Assembly (NCBI RefSeq): GCF_001592005.1
Contig: NZ_BCVZ01000007.1
Coordinates: 106,802-170,801 of the forward strand
DNA: 64,000 nucleotides
DNA from: Bacillus sonorensis NBRC 101234 = KCTC 13918
Lineage (GTDB): Bacteria > Bacillota > Bacilli > Bacillales > Bacillaceae
Direction: 5' to 3'
Part shown: piece after piece, positions 32,289 to 40,401 of the stretch
Numbering within the stretch: position 1 is the stretch's first letter
Layout: every line of letters starts with the position of its first letter
Notes under the pieces: model-generated
The model's database searches: none
What the model was told of the DNA's origin: nothing
What the model saw: only the letters and a program-made list of their open reading frames with translations
Program-made: the position numbers and the translations under genes

Positions 32289-32314
32289 AGGCCTTTCTTT
32301 TCTAAGAAAGGCCT
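32289..32314. terminator. Terminator between VOC gene and XRE regulator
   Basis: AGGCCTTTCTT / AAGAAAGGCCT stem with a 4-nt loop; it covers the last codons of the minus-strand gene. Confidence 0.7.
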
Positions 32315-33150
32315 CTGAACTCAATCAGCCGCTTTAGCTTGGATTCCGTTTCGGTATTGTCAACCGGTGTATAGATGCTGCATCTTAAATCTGCATCCCC
32401 CTGCACCTGCAATGAAGTCAGGTTGAACAGCATTTTTCCGGCTTTGGCATGCCTGAATTCAATTAACACTTCCGGTGCAGAGCTTACCTCGCTTTCATTC
32501 CACATTTTATGAAATTCCGGGTAGGCCTGCTCCATCTCTTCAATGAATTGCGAGTACCAGTCATCAGCCACATACTGTCCGTAATATGTTCTGAAAATCG
32601 CAATAAATCCTCTTACAAAATGCTCCCAATTTACAGCTAAGCTTCTGAATTCCTTTCTGGAGAACAGCAGTTTGATCAGATTTCTCTCTTCAGGCGGAAT
32701 TTGGTCGAAATTGATGAACACGTGGGCTGCCGCCTGGTTCCACCCGACGATATGGCATCTTCTATCAGAAATGATCGTCGGGCAGTAGCGAAGCTCCTGC
32801 AGAATTTTGGTTAAAGCTGGGCTGATCTCTGTTTCGGTTTCAATCGGGGACGCTTGTTTCACCCCTTCTTCCAATGCAAGGGCATATAAATAATTCCGCT
32901 CATCCTTATTGAGCTGCAATGCATCTGACACAGCATCCAGGACTGCGGCGGACACTTTTATATCCCTCCCTTGTTCCAGCCACGTATACCATGTTGTGCT
33001 GACACCGGCCAGTTGGGCGACTTCCTCCCTTCTTAAACCCGGTGTCCTTCTGCGGGTGCCCGCCGGCAGTCCGACCATTTGCGGATGAATCTTGGCACGC
33101 TGGGTTTTCAAAAATTCTGAGAGCGCTTGAAGTCTGGTTTCAGGTTTCAT
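32302..33150 (-). CDS. XRE regulator with MmyB-like ligand-binding domain
   Basis: I start at the ATG 33148-33150 (AAAGGAGAC upstream), giving 282 residues. The N-terminal helix-turn-helix has the signature of this family (GTRRRTPGLRREEVAQLAGVSTTWYTWLEQGRD). It is followed by an MmyB-like PAS-fold domain (CPTIISDRRCHIVGWNQAAAHVFINFDQIPPEERNLIKLLF) that in MmyB-type regulators binds fatty-acid-like ligands. It is divergent from a beta-ketoacyl synthase gene, which fits lipid-responsive control, although this is inference. Confidence 0.87.
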   Translation of the reverse strand: MKPETRLQALSEFLKTQRAKIHPQMVGLPAGTRRRTPGLRREEVAQLAGVSTTWYTWLEQGRDIKVSAAVLDAVSDALQLNKDERNYLYALALEEGVKQASPIETETEISPALTKILQELRYCPTIISDRRCHIVGWNQAAAHVFINFDQIPPEERNLIKLLFSRKEFRSLAVNWEHFVRGFIAIFRTYYGQYVADDWYSQFIEEMEQAYPEFHKMWNESEVSSAPEVLIEFRHAKAGKMLFNLTSLQVQGDADLRCSIYTPVDNTETESKLKRLIEFRGLS

Positions 33151-33257
33151 GTCCGTCTCCTTTCTTATCGTAGTACTGATTATACTATGATAAACGACAA
33201 CTTGTAATAGGATCAAAAACGGCTAGAATTAAGAATATATTCAAGGGAGGAATTGCT

Positions 33258-34493
33258 ATGAAAAGAGTCGTCATCACCGGAATGGGGATTATTTCTCCTC
33301 TGGGCAATGATGTCAATACGTTTTGGAACCGATTAGTGAACGGAGAATCTGGAATATCTTTAATCGACACTTTTGATACATCTCAGCTCAAGACAAAAAT
33401 CGCGGGATGTGTTCAAGGGTTTGACGCAGAAGGAAGATGGGGAAAGAAAGAAGCCAGACGATTGGATCGTTTTGCACAATTCGGCCTGGCTGCCGCCGAA
33501 CAGGCGCTGGAACAGTCCAAGCTTCAATTGGATAAAGTTGACCGTGAACGTATCGGTGTATATGTCGGTTCTGGAATTGGCGGCATCCATTCACTCATTC
33601 ATCAAGTAAATGTGATGAATGAACGAGGCCCTGGGAGAGTCAGTCCAAGCCTGGTGCCGATGATGATCTCAAATGCGGCCGCAGCGCAAATCAGCATCAG
33701 ATTGCGCGCGCTCGGACCGTCATTATCGCCGGTAACCGCATGTTCGATCGGAAATACATCGATTGGCGAAGCATTTTATGCCATTCAGAATGGGGCCGCA
33801 GATATTATCTTTGCCGGAGGAACTGAAGCCGCCATTACGAAATTGTCCGTGGCCAGCTTCGGAAACGCCCAGGCCTTATCTGCAAGAAACGATGAGCCTG
33901 CTAAAGCAAGCCGGCCGTTTGATATAGACAGAGACGGTTTTGTCATGAGCGAAGGTGCAGGTGTATTAGTATTGGAATCATTGGAAAATGCCGTCCGTCG
34001 AAATGCTCCTATTCTATGCGAAGTCATCGGATACGGGGCCAGCTCTGATGCGCATCATATGGTGGCATCGGACCCTGAAGGAAAGGGTGCGTATCTGGCG
34101 ATGAAGCACGCTTTGGCAAAAGCAAAAGTCGCAACAGATGAAGTTGACGTGATCAGCGCTCATGCTACAAGTACACAGGTAGGAGACCGCTCCGAAATGT
34201 TAGCGGTGAAAAGGCTGTTCGGAAACCGTGCCGATAAAGTCTCGATTACGGCCAACAAATCAATGTTCGGCCATATGCTCGGCGCCGCAGGCGGGGCAGA
34301 AGCGATTGCTTTAGTCGAAAGTCTAAGGCACGGCATCATACCGCCGACGATTAATATAGACACTCTTGATCCGGAATGCAACCTGGATATTGTCGCAAAC
34401 AGCGCCCGCAAAGTGTCACTCGATTATGGACTGTCAAATTCATTTGGCTTTGGCGGGCACAATTCGGCCATTGTATTGAAGAAATATGAATAG
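33258..34493 (+). CDS. FabF-like beta-ketoacyl-ACP synthase
   Basis: A 411-residue condensing enzyme of the KAS II family, which elongates acyl-ACP by decarboxylative condensation with malonyl-ACP. The Cys-His-His triad is intact: Cys162 in VTACSIGNTS, His302 in SAHATSTQVGD and His339 in NKSMFGHMLGAAG with Lys334. The CSIGNTS nucleophile elbow differs from the CATG/CASG of housekeeping FabF. It stands alone, with no FabH, FabG or ACP gene nearby, so it is probably a second, specialised synthase. The ATG follows AGGGAGG. Confidence 0.9.
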   Translation: MKRVVITGMGIISPLGNDVNTFWNRLVNGESGISLIDTFDTSQLKTKIAGCVQGFDAEGRWGKKEARRLDRFAQFGLAAAEQALEQSKLQLDKVDRERIGVYVGSGIGGIHSLIHQVNVMNERGPGRVSPSLVPMMISNAAAAQISIRLRALGPSLSPVTACSIGNTSIGEAFYAIQNGAADIIFAGGTEAAITKLSVASFGNAQALSARNDEPAKASRPFDIDRDGFVMSEGAGVLVLESLENAVRRNAPILCEVIGYGASSDAHHMVASDPEGKGAYLAMKHALAKAKVATDEVDVISAHATSTQVGDRSEMLAVKRLFGNRADKVSITANKSMFGHMLGAAGGAEAIALVESLRHGIIPPTINIDTLDPECNLDIVANSARKVSLDYGLSNSFGFGGHNSAIVLKKYE

Positions 34494-34502
34494 AAAAATT
34501 TT

Positions 34503-34540
34503 AAAAAAGGAGTGAGCTGTGAATGCCCACTCCCTTTTTT
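34503..34540. terminator. Bidirectional terminator, ketosynthase / LysE
   Basis: AAAAAAGGAGTG / CACTCCCTTTTTT arms with a 13-nt loop between convergent genes. Confidence 0.85.
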
Positions 34541-34541
34541 A

Positions 34542-35174
34542 TTAATTCAACCCCGTTTTGATGCCAAACCCCACCAGCACCAAGCCTGCGGTTTTTTGAA
34601 AGATCTTTTGAAACTTTGAGTTCCTCAGCCATTTTTTTGCATAATCAATAAGATAAACAAGGATCAGAAACCAAAACACGGCGATGGATGTAAGGATTAA
34701 AGCAAGCACAATCAATTGCTGATTCACGCTTTCCTTTAAATTGACAAATTGGGGCATGATTGTAATATAGACCAAAACGGTTTTTGGATTGAGAATATTG
34801 CTTAACAAGCCCTGAATAAAAGAATCTTTATAATGGCGATTCGCAGAACTTTTTGAGTCCCCGTTCTGCACTTGAATGTCCTCTAAAGACATCGCGTTTT
34901 TGGTAAAAAAACTTTTTGCGCCTAAATAAATTAAATATGCCGCCCCCAAATATTTAATCGTGCTGAAAAGAATCACCGATTTCGCAATGGCAACGGCTAA
35001 GCCAAGAATGGCAATCATCGTCCAGAAAGAAAGTCCGGTCGCCAACCCGAGAACATTGCAGCGGCCCGCGTTTGGACCGTACCGAAGCGTGTTTTTTACC
35101 ACCAGCATCGTATCAGCTCCCGGTATGATGACCATCATGGCGGCAATCGCTATGTATGACACAAGGCTATCCAT
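34542..35174 (-). CDS. LysE/RhtB-family exporter
   Basis: The ATG at 35172-35174 has GGAGGGAGAAC upstream and gives 210 residues with six membrane helices. The conserved N-terminal block is PGADTMLVVKNTLRYGPNAGRCNVLGLATG, and the middle block is NILNPKTVLVYITIMPQFV, both typical of RhtB-type amino-acid exporters. The substrate is unknown. It is divergent from a TrmB-like regulator and shares a regulatory region with an inverted repeat. Confidence 0.9.
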   Translation of the reverse strand: MDSLVSYIAIAAMMVIIPGADTMLVVKNTLRYGPNAGRCNVLGLATGLSFWTMIAILGLAVAIAKSVILFSTIKYLGAAYLIYLGAKSFFTKNAMSLEDIQVQNGDSKSSANRHYKDSFIQGLLSNILNPKTVLVYITIMPQFVNLKESVNQQLIVLALILTSIAVFWFLILVYLIDYAKKWLRNSKFQKIFQKTAGLVLVGFGIKTGLN

Positions 35175-35220
35175 ACGATGTTCTCCCTCCATTACATACT
35201 TCAATTGTTCATGCAATCAC

Positions 35221-35324
35221 AAATAGTGACTACCAGGGTAACTACTTACAAAAAGTGTATCAGTGCACTTGAAAAAAATCAATACGTCCGGCTAAAATAT
35301 GAGTGACAATGGTAGCGACTATTT
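35221..35324. promoter_or_regulatory. Divergent control region with 14-bp inverted repeat
   Basis: AAATAGTGACTACC (35221-35234) and GGTAGCGACTATTT (35311-35324) are inverted copies, matching at 12 of 14 positions. A further GGTAACTACTT half-site lies at 35237-35247, head to head with the first. For the regulator gene, TTGAAA (35269-35274) and TAAAAT (35293-35298) form a promoter with an 18-bp spacer. The right-hand repeat then starts just downstream of the -10, where a repressor would block transcription. Confidence 0.65.
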
Positions 35325-35344
35325 CCTTTAGGTCAGGAGGAGCT

Positions 35345-36172
35345 ATGAAAAACAACCTTTTAAAAATATTAAAAAACTTGAATTTCACCGAATATGAATC
35401 GAAAGCATATCTTGCGCTATTGGAAGAATCGCCGCTGACGGGCTATGCTGTGGCAAAAAAATCAGGCGTTCCCCGTTCGAAGATATATGAAGTATTGGAG
35501 AGCCTCGTGATTCGCGGTGATATTTTTGTAAGCTACGGCAACACTCCGCAGTACATTCCCGTTCCCGCCAAGGAGCTGATTAAAAACCGCCGGCTGAAAG
35601 CGGAAGAGACGTTTGAACAGGCCGAAAAATACTTTAAAAAGTTTGAGCGCTCAGCAAACGACCGTGAAAATATTTGGAATATCACAGGGCGAAGCGAAAT
35701 ACTCGATAAGGTAAAGGCGTGTATATTATCAGCCCAAAAAAGAATTCTCCTGGAAATTTGGAAAGAAGATTTTAAAGAAATTGAATCTGAACTAAAACAA
35801 GCCGCACAGACAGGCGTTATCGTGACGATTATTGCCTATGGCGACATTGAGGCTGATTTCGCGAACGTGTACCTGCATGACAGGAGCCGTGAAATTACCG
35901 AAGAATATGACGGCCGGTGGCTCGTTTTTAGCGTGGACGATTCTGAAGTCGTAGCAGGCATCGTCTCCCATGGGAAAGACAGCCGCGCGGCATGGACGAT
36001 GCATGTAGGCTTGGTGATGCCGATTACGGAAGTGATGATCCACGATCTGTACCTCATGGAAATCATGGAAAAGCATAGAGACGTGCTGGAAGAAAGTTTC
36101 GGGGAAAACCTCATCAGCTTGCGGCGCAAATTTTCGATCCATCCCGATTTGAAAAAGCATTATATGAAATAA
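35345..36172 (+). CDS. TrmB-family transcriptional regulator
   Basis: I start at the ATG 35345, with AGGAGGAGCT just upstream, giving 275 residues. The TrmB winged helix is at 10-75 (NFTEYESKAYLALLEESPLTGYAVAKKSGVPRSKIYEVLESL), followed by a PLD-like effector domain (ILDKVKACILSAQKRILLEIWKEDF and onwards). TrmB-type regulators sense small molecules, often sugars, but bacterial members with this layout are frequently paired with exporters. It is divergent from the LysE gene and probably represses itself and that gene through the inverted repeat between them. Confidence 0.88.
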   Translation: MKNNLLKILKNLNFTEYESKAYLALLEESPLTGYAVAKKSGVPRSKIYEVLESLVIRGDIFVSYGNTPQYIPVPAKELIKNRRLKAEETFEQAEKYFKKFERSANDRENIWNITGRSEILDKVKACILSAQKRILLEIWKEDFKEIESELKQAAQTGVIVTIIAYGDIEADFANVYLHDRSREITEEYDGRWLVFSVDDSEVVAGIVSHGKDSRAAWTMHVGLVMPITEVMIHDLYLMEIMEKHRDVLEESFGENLISLRRKFSIHPDLKKHYMK

Positions 36173-36199
36173 AGGGCCCGCATAACCTGCGGGCCTTTT
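36171..36199. terminator. Bidirectional terminator, TrmB-like / LLM oxidoreductase
   Basis: GGCCCGCA / TGCGGGCC stem with a 5-nt loop, flanked by A and T runs, between convergent genes. Confidence 0.88.
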
Positions 36200-36211
36200 C
36201 AACAGCATGGT

Positions 36212-37270
36212 TCATGATGTCCTTTGTGCGGCTTCCCAGCGGGAGACTTCTTCCCTGACAAGCGGCGCCGTTTCCCTTCCAAACAGCTCGATCGCCTTCA
36301 TGACGTCTTCATGCGGCATTGTTCCAACCGGCACATGCAGCATGAACCTTGTCACCCCTACATGTTTGCGCAGATGAATAATTTTTTCCGCCACGGTCTT
36401 AGGATCGCCTACATAAAGCGCTCCCTCAAAGTTTCGCGCAGCATCAAAGCTTGACCGGCTGTAAGGTCCCCAGCCGCGCTCACGTGCGAGCGTGTTCATG
36501 GCCTGATGCGTGGACGGAAAAAACTTGTCGGCGGCCGTCTCTGTATCCTCGGCAACAAAGCCGTGGGAATGAGAGGCGACTTTCAGCTTTGATGCATCAT
36601 GACCCGCATGCTCTGCCGCTTTTTGATAAAGCTGAACAAGCGGCGCAAAGTGCAGCGGATTCCCTCCGATGATCGCAAGAACAAGCGGCAGGCCGAGCAA
36701 TCCGGCGCGAACGACGGATTCCTGGTTACCCCCGCTCCCGATCCAGACGGGCAGCGGATCTTGCACAGGCCGCGGATACACGCCAAGGTTTTGAATAGCA
36801 GGACGATGCTTGCCGCTCCATGTTACTCTTTCTGACTTTTGCAGCTTCAAAAGCAAATCAAGCTTTTCTTCAAACAGCTCTTCATAATCGTCCAAATCGT
36901 AGCCGAACAGAGGAAACGATTCGATGAAAGACCCCCGTCCCGCCATGATTTCGGCCCGTCCGTTTGAAAGACCGTCGAGCGTGGCAAAATCCTGGAAGAC
37001 GCGCACCGGATCATCAGATGAAAGCACTGTAACAGCACTGGTCAACCTGATGCGCTTCGTCTGCGGAGCAGCTGCAGCCAGCACAACGGCTGGAGAAGAT
37101 GCGGCATAATCTTCGCGATGATGCTCTCCAACGCCAAACACATCCAAGCCTACCTGATCGGCAAGGACGATCTCCTCGACTACCTCACGCAGCCGTTGCG
37201 CGTGGCTGATCACTTTTCCGGTTTTGACGTCCGGGGTTGTTTCTGCAAAGGTGCTGATGCCTAATTCCAT
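36212..37270 (-). CDS. LLM-class flavin-dependent oxidoreductase
   Basis: A 352-residue luciferase-like monooxygenase with the (beta/alpha)8 fold that uses FMNH2. Recognisable blocks are LADQVGLDVFGVGEHHREDYAASSPAVVLAAAA, GRAEIMAGRGSFIESFPLFGYDLDDYEELFEEKLDLLL and PVWIGSGGNQESVVRAG. The substrate is unknown; members often oxidise sulfur compounds or aldehydes. It is monocistronic with GGAGGATAAC before the ATG. Confidence 0.9.
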   Translation of the reverse strand: MELGISTFAETTPDVKTGKVISHAQRLREVVEEIVLADQVGLDVFGVGEHHREDYAASSPAVVLAAAAPQTKRIRLTSAVTVLSSDDPVRVFQDFATLDGLSNGRAEIMAGRGSFIESFPLFGYDLDDYEELFEEKLDLLLKLQKSERVTWSGKHRPAIQNLGVYPRPVQDPLPVWIGSGGNQESVVRAGLLGLPLVLAIIGGNPLHFAPLVQLYQKAAEHAGHDASKLKVASHSHGFVAEDTETAADKFFPSTHQAMNTLARERGWGPYSRSSFDAARNFEGALYVGDPKTVAEKIIHLRKHVGVTRFMLHVPVGTMPHEDVMKAIELFGRETAPLVREEVSRWEAAQRTS

Positions 37271-37567
37271 TTTGTTATCCTCCAGATGTTTTTAAGATGT
37301 GTTTCATTCTCTTTGCTTTGATTGTTTTCCTTTTAAACTTCATTTATGTTTGCCGATCCCCTAACATAAAGCGAAATCTCTTGACTATAGAATACGGGCA
37401 GCGGACCGATGATGCAATTGATGTGATTTATAAAAAAGAACCAGCCGCCAAATCAGCGCGCCCGGTATCTCAGTGATCGGCTGTGAGAACCCGCCCCTAA
37501 ACAGGGCCTCCATCTTGACCCCTTAAACAAGTTTCTCCATAAAAGCGGTCCTTAATGACGATGCCCA
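37271..37567. other. Intergenic region left of the ArsR/MFS cassette
   Basis: About 300 bases with no frame carrying a ribosome binding site. It contains the start region of the LLM gene. I searched it for the missing N-terminal half of the sugar permease found at 39628 and saw none. Confidence 0.4.
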
Positions 37568-37618
37568 TTGACAAACACATCCAATTAGATTAATATCTAA
37601 TTAGATGTATATCGAATT
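37568..37618 (+). promoter_or_regulatory. SigA promoter with operator before the ArsR-type gene
   Basis: TTGACA (37568-37573), a 17-bp spacer and TAATAT (37591-37596) form a near-ideal SigA promoter. The operator-like block 37595-37618 starts in the -10 and covers the transcription start. It matches the palindrome at 38255-38278 in 22 of 24 positions. This is the layout of an autorepressed promoter. Confidence 0.8.
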
Positions 37619-37639
37619 TAAAAAAGAGGGGATTAGGCG

Positions 37640-38221
37640 ATGCAACTCAGTAAGTTAGTGGATTATCATAAAGCGGTTGGGGACCCGACCAGAATTAGAA
37701 TCATTGCCTTGCTAAAAAACGGACCCCTTCATGGGCAAGCCATTGCTTATAAACTGGGGTTACAACCGCCGACGATTACTCATCATATTTCAAAGTTAAG
37801 AGATGTTGGGTTAGTTTATCAAAGAAGACAAGGGAATATCATTTATTTTTATCTAGATCGTGAACGGCTGGAATATAATTCAAAGGCTATCTTAAACATC
37901 GGGGTAGAGTCGATGGAGAACCAGGAAATCAAAATCAATGATAAAGAAAAGCTGTCTATTGTTAAAAATTTCATAAACAGCGACGGGACATTGAAACAAA
38001 TCCCAAGTCAAAGGAAGAAAAAGAACGTGGTCTTGGCGTATTTAATCCGCGATTTACACCACGGGAAAAGATATAAAGAAAAAGATCTTAATGAATATAT
38101 AAAAAACTATCATGAAGATTATGCGACGATTCGCAGAGAATTAATTATGCAGCACTTCATGTATAGACAAAACGGAGAGTATGAATTAAATCCAAAAGAG
38201 ATGTGGCCCGTTGTCTTTTAA
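37640..38221 (+). CDS. ArsR-type HTH regulator with DUF2087 domain
   Basis: A 193-residue protein. The N-terminal winged helix is of ArsR type (KAVGDPTRIRIIALLKNGPLHGQAIAYKLGLQPPTITHHISKLRDVGLV, then QRRQGNIIYFYLD), without the Cys metal ligands of arsenic sensors. The C-terminal half is a DUF2087 domain (FINSDGTLKQIPSQRKKKNVVLAYLIRDLHHGKRYKEKDLNEYIKNYHEDYATIRRELI), often attached to such regulators and possibly a ligand or DNA-contact module. It is AT-richer than its neighbours. It likely represses itself and the downstream MFS exporter through the two related palindromes. Confidence 0.9.
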   Translation: MQLSKLVDYHKAVGDPTRIRIIALLKNGPLHGQAIAYKLGLQPPTITHHISKLRDVGLVYQRRQGNIIYFYLDRERLEYNSKAILNIGVESMENQEIKINDKEKLSIVKNFINSDGTLKQIPSQRKKKNVVLAYLIRDLHHGKRYKEKDLNEYIKNYHEDYATIRRELIMQHFMYRQNGEYELNPKEMWPVVF

Positions 38222-38248
38222 AAATGAACGTTCTTACGTTCATTTTTT
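38222..38248 (+). terminator. Terminator between the ArsR-type gene and the exporter
   Basis: AAATGAACGT / ACGTTCATTT stem with a 4-nt loop and a T6 run begins right after the regulator stop, so the exporter needs its own promoter or readthrough. Confidence 0.82.
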
Positions 38249-38252
38249 CATC

Positions 38253-38284
38253 CGATCTAATTCGATATATATCGAATTAGATCG
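38253..38284. promoter_or_regulatory. 32-bp perfect palindrome before the MFS exporter gene
   Basis: Each arm reads CGATCTAATTCGATAT and the two are exactly symmetric. The centre is an alternating AT stretch that could double as the exporter -10. It is the full version of the operator at 37595-37618 and lies 27 bases before the exporter start codon. Confidence 0.82.
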
Positions 38285-38310
38285 ATTTTAACAAACAATG
38301 AGGTGGAAAT

Positions 38311-39537
38311 ATGATTCCAACAAGTGAAGAAGCTGCATGGCAAACAAGTATTTGGAAAGGAAAATTTATTTATCTATGGGGTGCAAGCATATTTTCAAGC
38401 CTTTCTATTTCCATGTATTTAACCATTGAGCAATGGTACGTAGTCCATTACCTGAACTTGAAGAACTCCTTAGGAATCATTTTAATGGCCACTACGATTC
38501 CCAGAGTATTATTCATGATGATTGGAGGCATTGCAGCAGATCAATACAGCCGATCCAAAATTATATGCTTCTCATTGCTAACAAGGTGCTTTATTCTGCT
38601 TCTCATGGCCCTATTCTATACAAATCATGTCTTAACCCTTTCCGCCTTATTTATATTTGCTTTATTATTCGGGGCATCTGATGCATTTTTTTGGTCGGCT
38701 AGAGATTCGATTGTTCCGGGGATGATTCCTAAAGAGCAACTTGTCAGAGCGAATTCAGTCATCCAAACAACAAATCAGCTTTCTGTCATGCTTGGCCCTG
38801 TCTTAGGGGCTGCTCTCCTTTCCCTATTCTCATATTCGACCATCTTTCTGATCATTGCCTTTGCCCTTCTCATCAGCATCCTCTTGCTGCGATTCGTCCA
38901 GGAAAAAAAGGAACTAACCCCCAAGAAATCATCTCTCTTAAGAGATTTGGCCGAAGGTATTCATTATGTTAAAGGTTCTTCTTTTCTGCTCACTGTCATG
39001 GGCACCTTTATTATTGTGAACCTATTCTTTATCGGGCCTCTCATGGTAAGCATCCCTATCATTGCGGAGGATCGTTTTGAAGGAAATCCCTTCAACTTAA
39101 GCATGCTGCAAAGCTCGTTTGCCGGCGGGATGCTGTTGGGCGCTATAATCATGGGATGGTTGAATATGAAAAAACAAAGAGGAAAACTTGTCATTGCTCT
39201 CATACTCATAGAAGGATTATTACTGACGGCATTTAGCCAAGCGACCAATCTCTGGCTTGCCGCTGTCAGCTTGCTTATGATTGGATGTTGTGTATCAAGT
39301 ATTAATATTCCTTTAGTAAGTGTAATACAAGAGAAAACCCCTTCAACTATAGTAGGCAGGGTCATGAGCATAAATACAATGGTTTCTATGGGGCTTATCC
39401 CTGTTTCCTATGGACTGGTTTCTGCTCTCCTAAACTTACAAATCAGTGTTCAGTTCATTCTATTATGCGCCGGAAGCATCATTGTGTGGTTTAGCTTCAT
39501 CCTTTTTCTAAAAGCATCTGACTTAAAAAGAGCGTGA
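38311..39537 (+). CDS. MFS multidrug/macrolide-type exporter
   Basis: A 408-residue MFS_3-type transporter with about twelve helices. The family loop after helix 2 (IGGIAADQYSRSKIICFSLLTRC) and FGASDAFFWSARDSIVPGMIPKEQLVRANSVIQTTNQLSVMLGPVLGAAL are characteristic of macrolide-efflux and enterobactin-exporter relatives. The mirrored loop VIQEKTPSTIVGRVMSINTMVSMGLIPVSYG is also present. It forms a cassette with the ArsR-DUF2087 regulator. It is AT-richer than the surrounding genes, which suggests later acquisition. The substrate is unknown, most likely a toxic small molecule. Confidence 0.9.
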   Translation: MIPTSEEAAWQTSIWKGKFIYLWGASIFSSLSISMYLTIEQWYVVHYLNLKNSLGIILMATTIPRVLFMMIGGIAADQYSRSKIICFSLLTRCFILLLMALFYTNHVLTLSALFIFALLFGASDAFFWSARDSIVPGMIPKEQLVRANSVIQTTNQLSVMLGPVLGAALLSLFSYSTIFLIIAFALLISILLLRFVQEKKELTPKKSSLLRDLAEGIHYVKGSSFLLTVMGTFIIVNLFFIGPLMVSIPIIAEDRFEGNPFNLSMLQSSFAGGMLLGAIIMGWLNMKKQRGKLVIALILIEGLLLTAFSQATNLWLAAVSLLMIGCCVSSINIPLVSVIQEKTPSTIVGRVMSINTMVSMGLIPVSYGLVSALLNLQISVQFILLCAGSIIVWFSFILFLKASDLKRA

Positions 39538-39594
39538 ATGTTATTAAAGTGATCATTTCGCCTTTTTCGTCTATATAACGCCGCTCCACAGACT

Positions 39595-39622
39595 AAAAAG
39601 CAGGCGTTCGAACCTGCTTTTT
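39595..39622 (+). terminator. Rho-independent terminator of the MFS exporter
   Basis: AAAAAGCAGG / CCTGCTTTTT arms with an 8-nt loop. Confidence 0.9.
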
Positions 39623-39627
39623 GCTGA

Positions 39628-40347
39628 ATGAGTTTGTGTGCAATGATCACCGTTAAACCCGAGCAGAAAGAAGCGATAGGGAAAGCGCAAGGAATGGATG
39701 AAAAAGCGTCTATCAAAGAGCTGTTTACGAATAAAGCGAACCTGCATGCGATGGTTCTGTTAATCGGAATCTATGCTTTCTGGAATCTTGTCGCCGGCAC
39801 CATGGGGTATTTCATGCCTTATATTTATGAAACTGTAGGCGGCTTAACAGCCGCTCAAGCCAATTTGCTGCAAGCCTTTTTATGGATTTTAACCGTCGCG
39901 GCCACATATTTTGTCTTCATCCGTTTAGGGGACAAAGTCAATCGAAAACGATTATTCGGCATCGGCGCGGCAATGGTGACGGCTGCATGGATCGTTCTCA
40001 CCTTCGGCAGCATGCGAATGACGGAGCTTCTGCTGTTCGTCAGCCTATGGGGGATTGCTGCAGGCTTTGAAGCCCAGGCCTTTTACGGATTGTGGGCTGC
40101 CGAATTGTTCCATACGAAATACAGGGCGATGGCCCAAGGCTTTATGTTCTTTGTCGTGCGGATCGGCGTCGGCTTGATTTCCTTGGTTGTCCCGGCCATG
40201 ATTACCATACTTGGCTTTAAAACGGCCGGAGGCGTGATGATCACATTTCTCGCCGTTCATATGATCATCGGCCTTCTCATGGCCCCGGAGACGAGGGGAA
40301 AATCTTTGGAAGACATTCAAAATGAACGGTATCAGAAAAGCGGCTGA
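39628..40347 (+). pseudogene. C-terminal half of an IolF-like sugar MFS permease
   Basis: The frame encodes 239 residues that match the second half of sugar-porter permeases like IolF (FWNLVAGTMGYFMPYIYETVGG, then FEAQAFYGLWAAELFHTKYRAMAQGFMFFVVRIGVG and APETRGKSLEDIQNERY). Full-length relatives have about 440 residues; helices 1-6 are missing. An in-frame TGA stands directly before the first ATG, there is no ribosome binding site, and the terminator of the preceding exporter ends 5 bases upstream. It is a truncated relic, most simply explained by insertion of the ArsR/MFS cassette with loss of the 5' half. Confidence 0.85.
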
Positions 40348-40372
40348 TTTGATGATGATTCGATGCTTTAGA

Positions 40373-40395
40373 ACCTCCCTCATGACGAGGGAGGT
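40373..40395. terminator. Stem-loop between permease relic and pnbA
   Basis: ACCTCCCT / AGGGAGGT arms around a short loop between convergent genes; no strong T-run on either side. Confidence 0.55.
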
Positions 40396-40401
40396 CAATC
40401 A

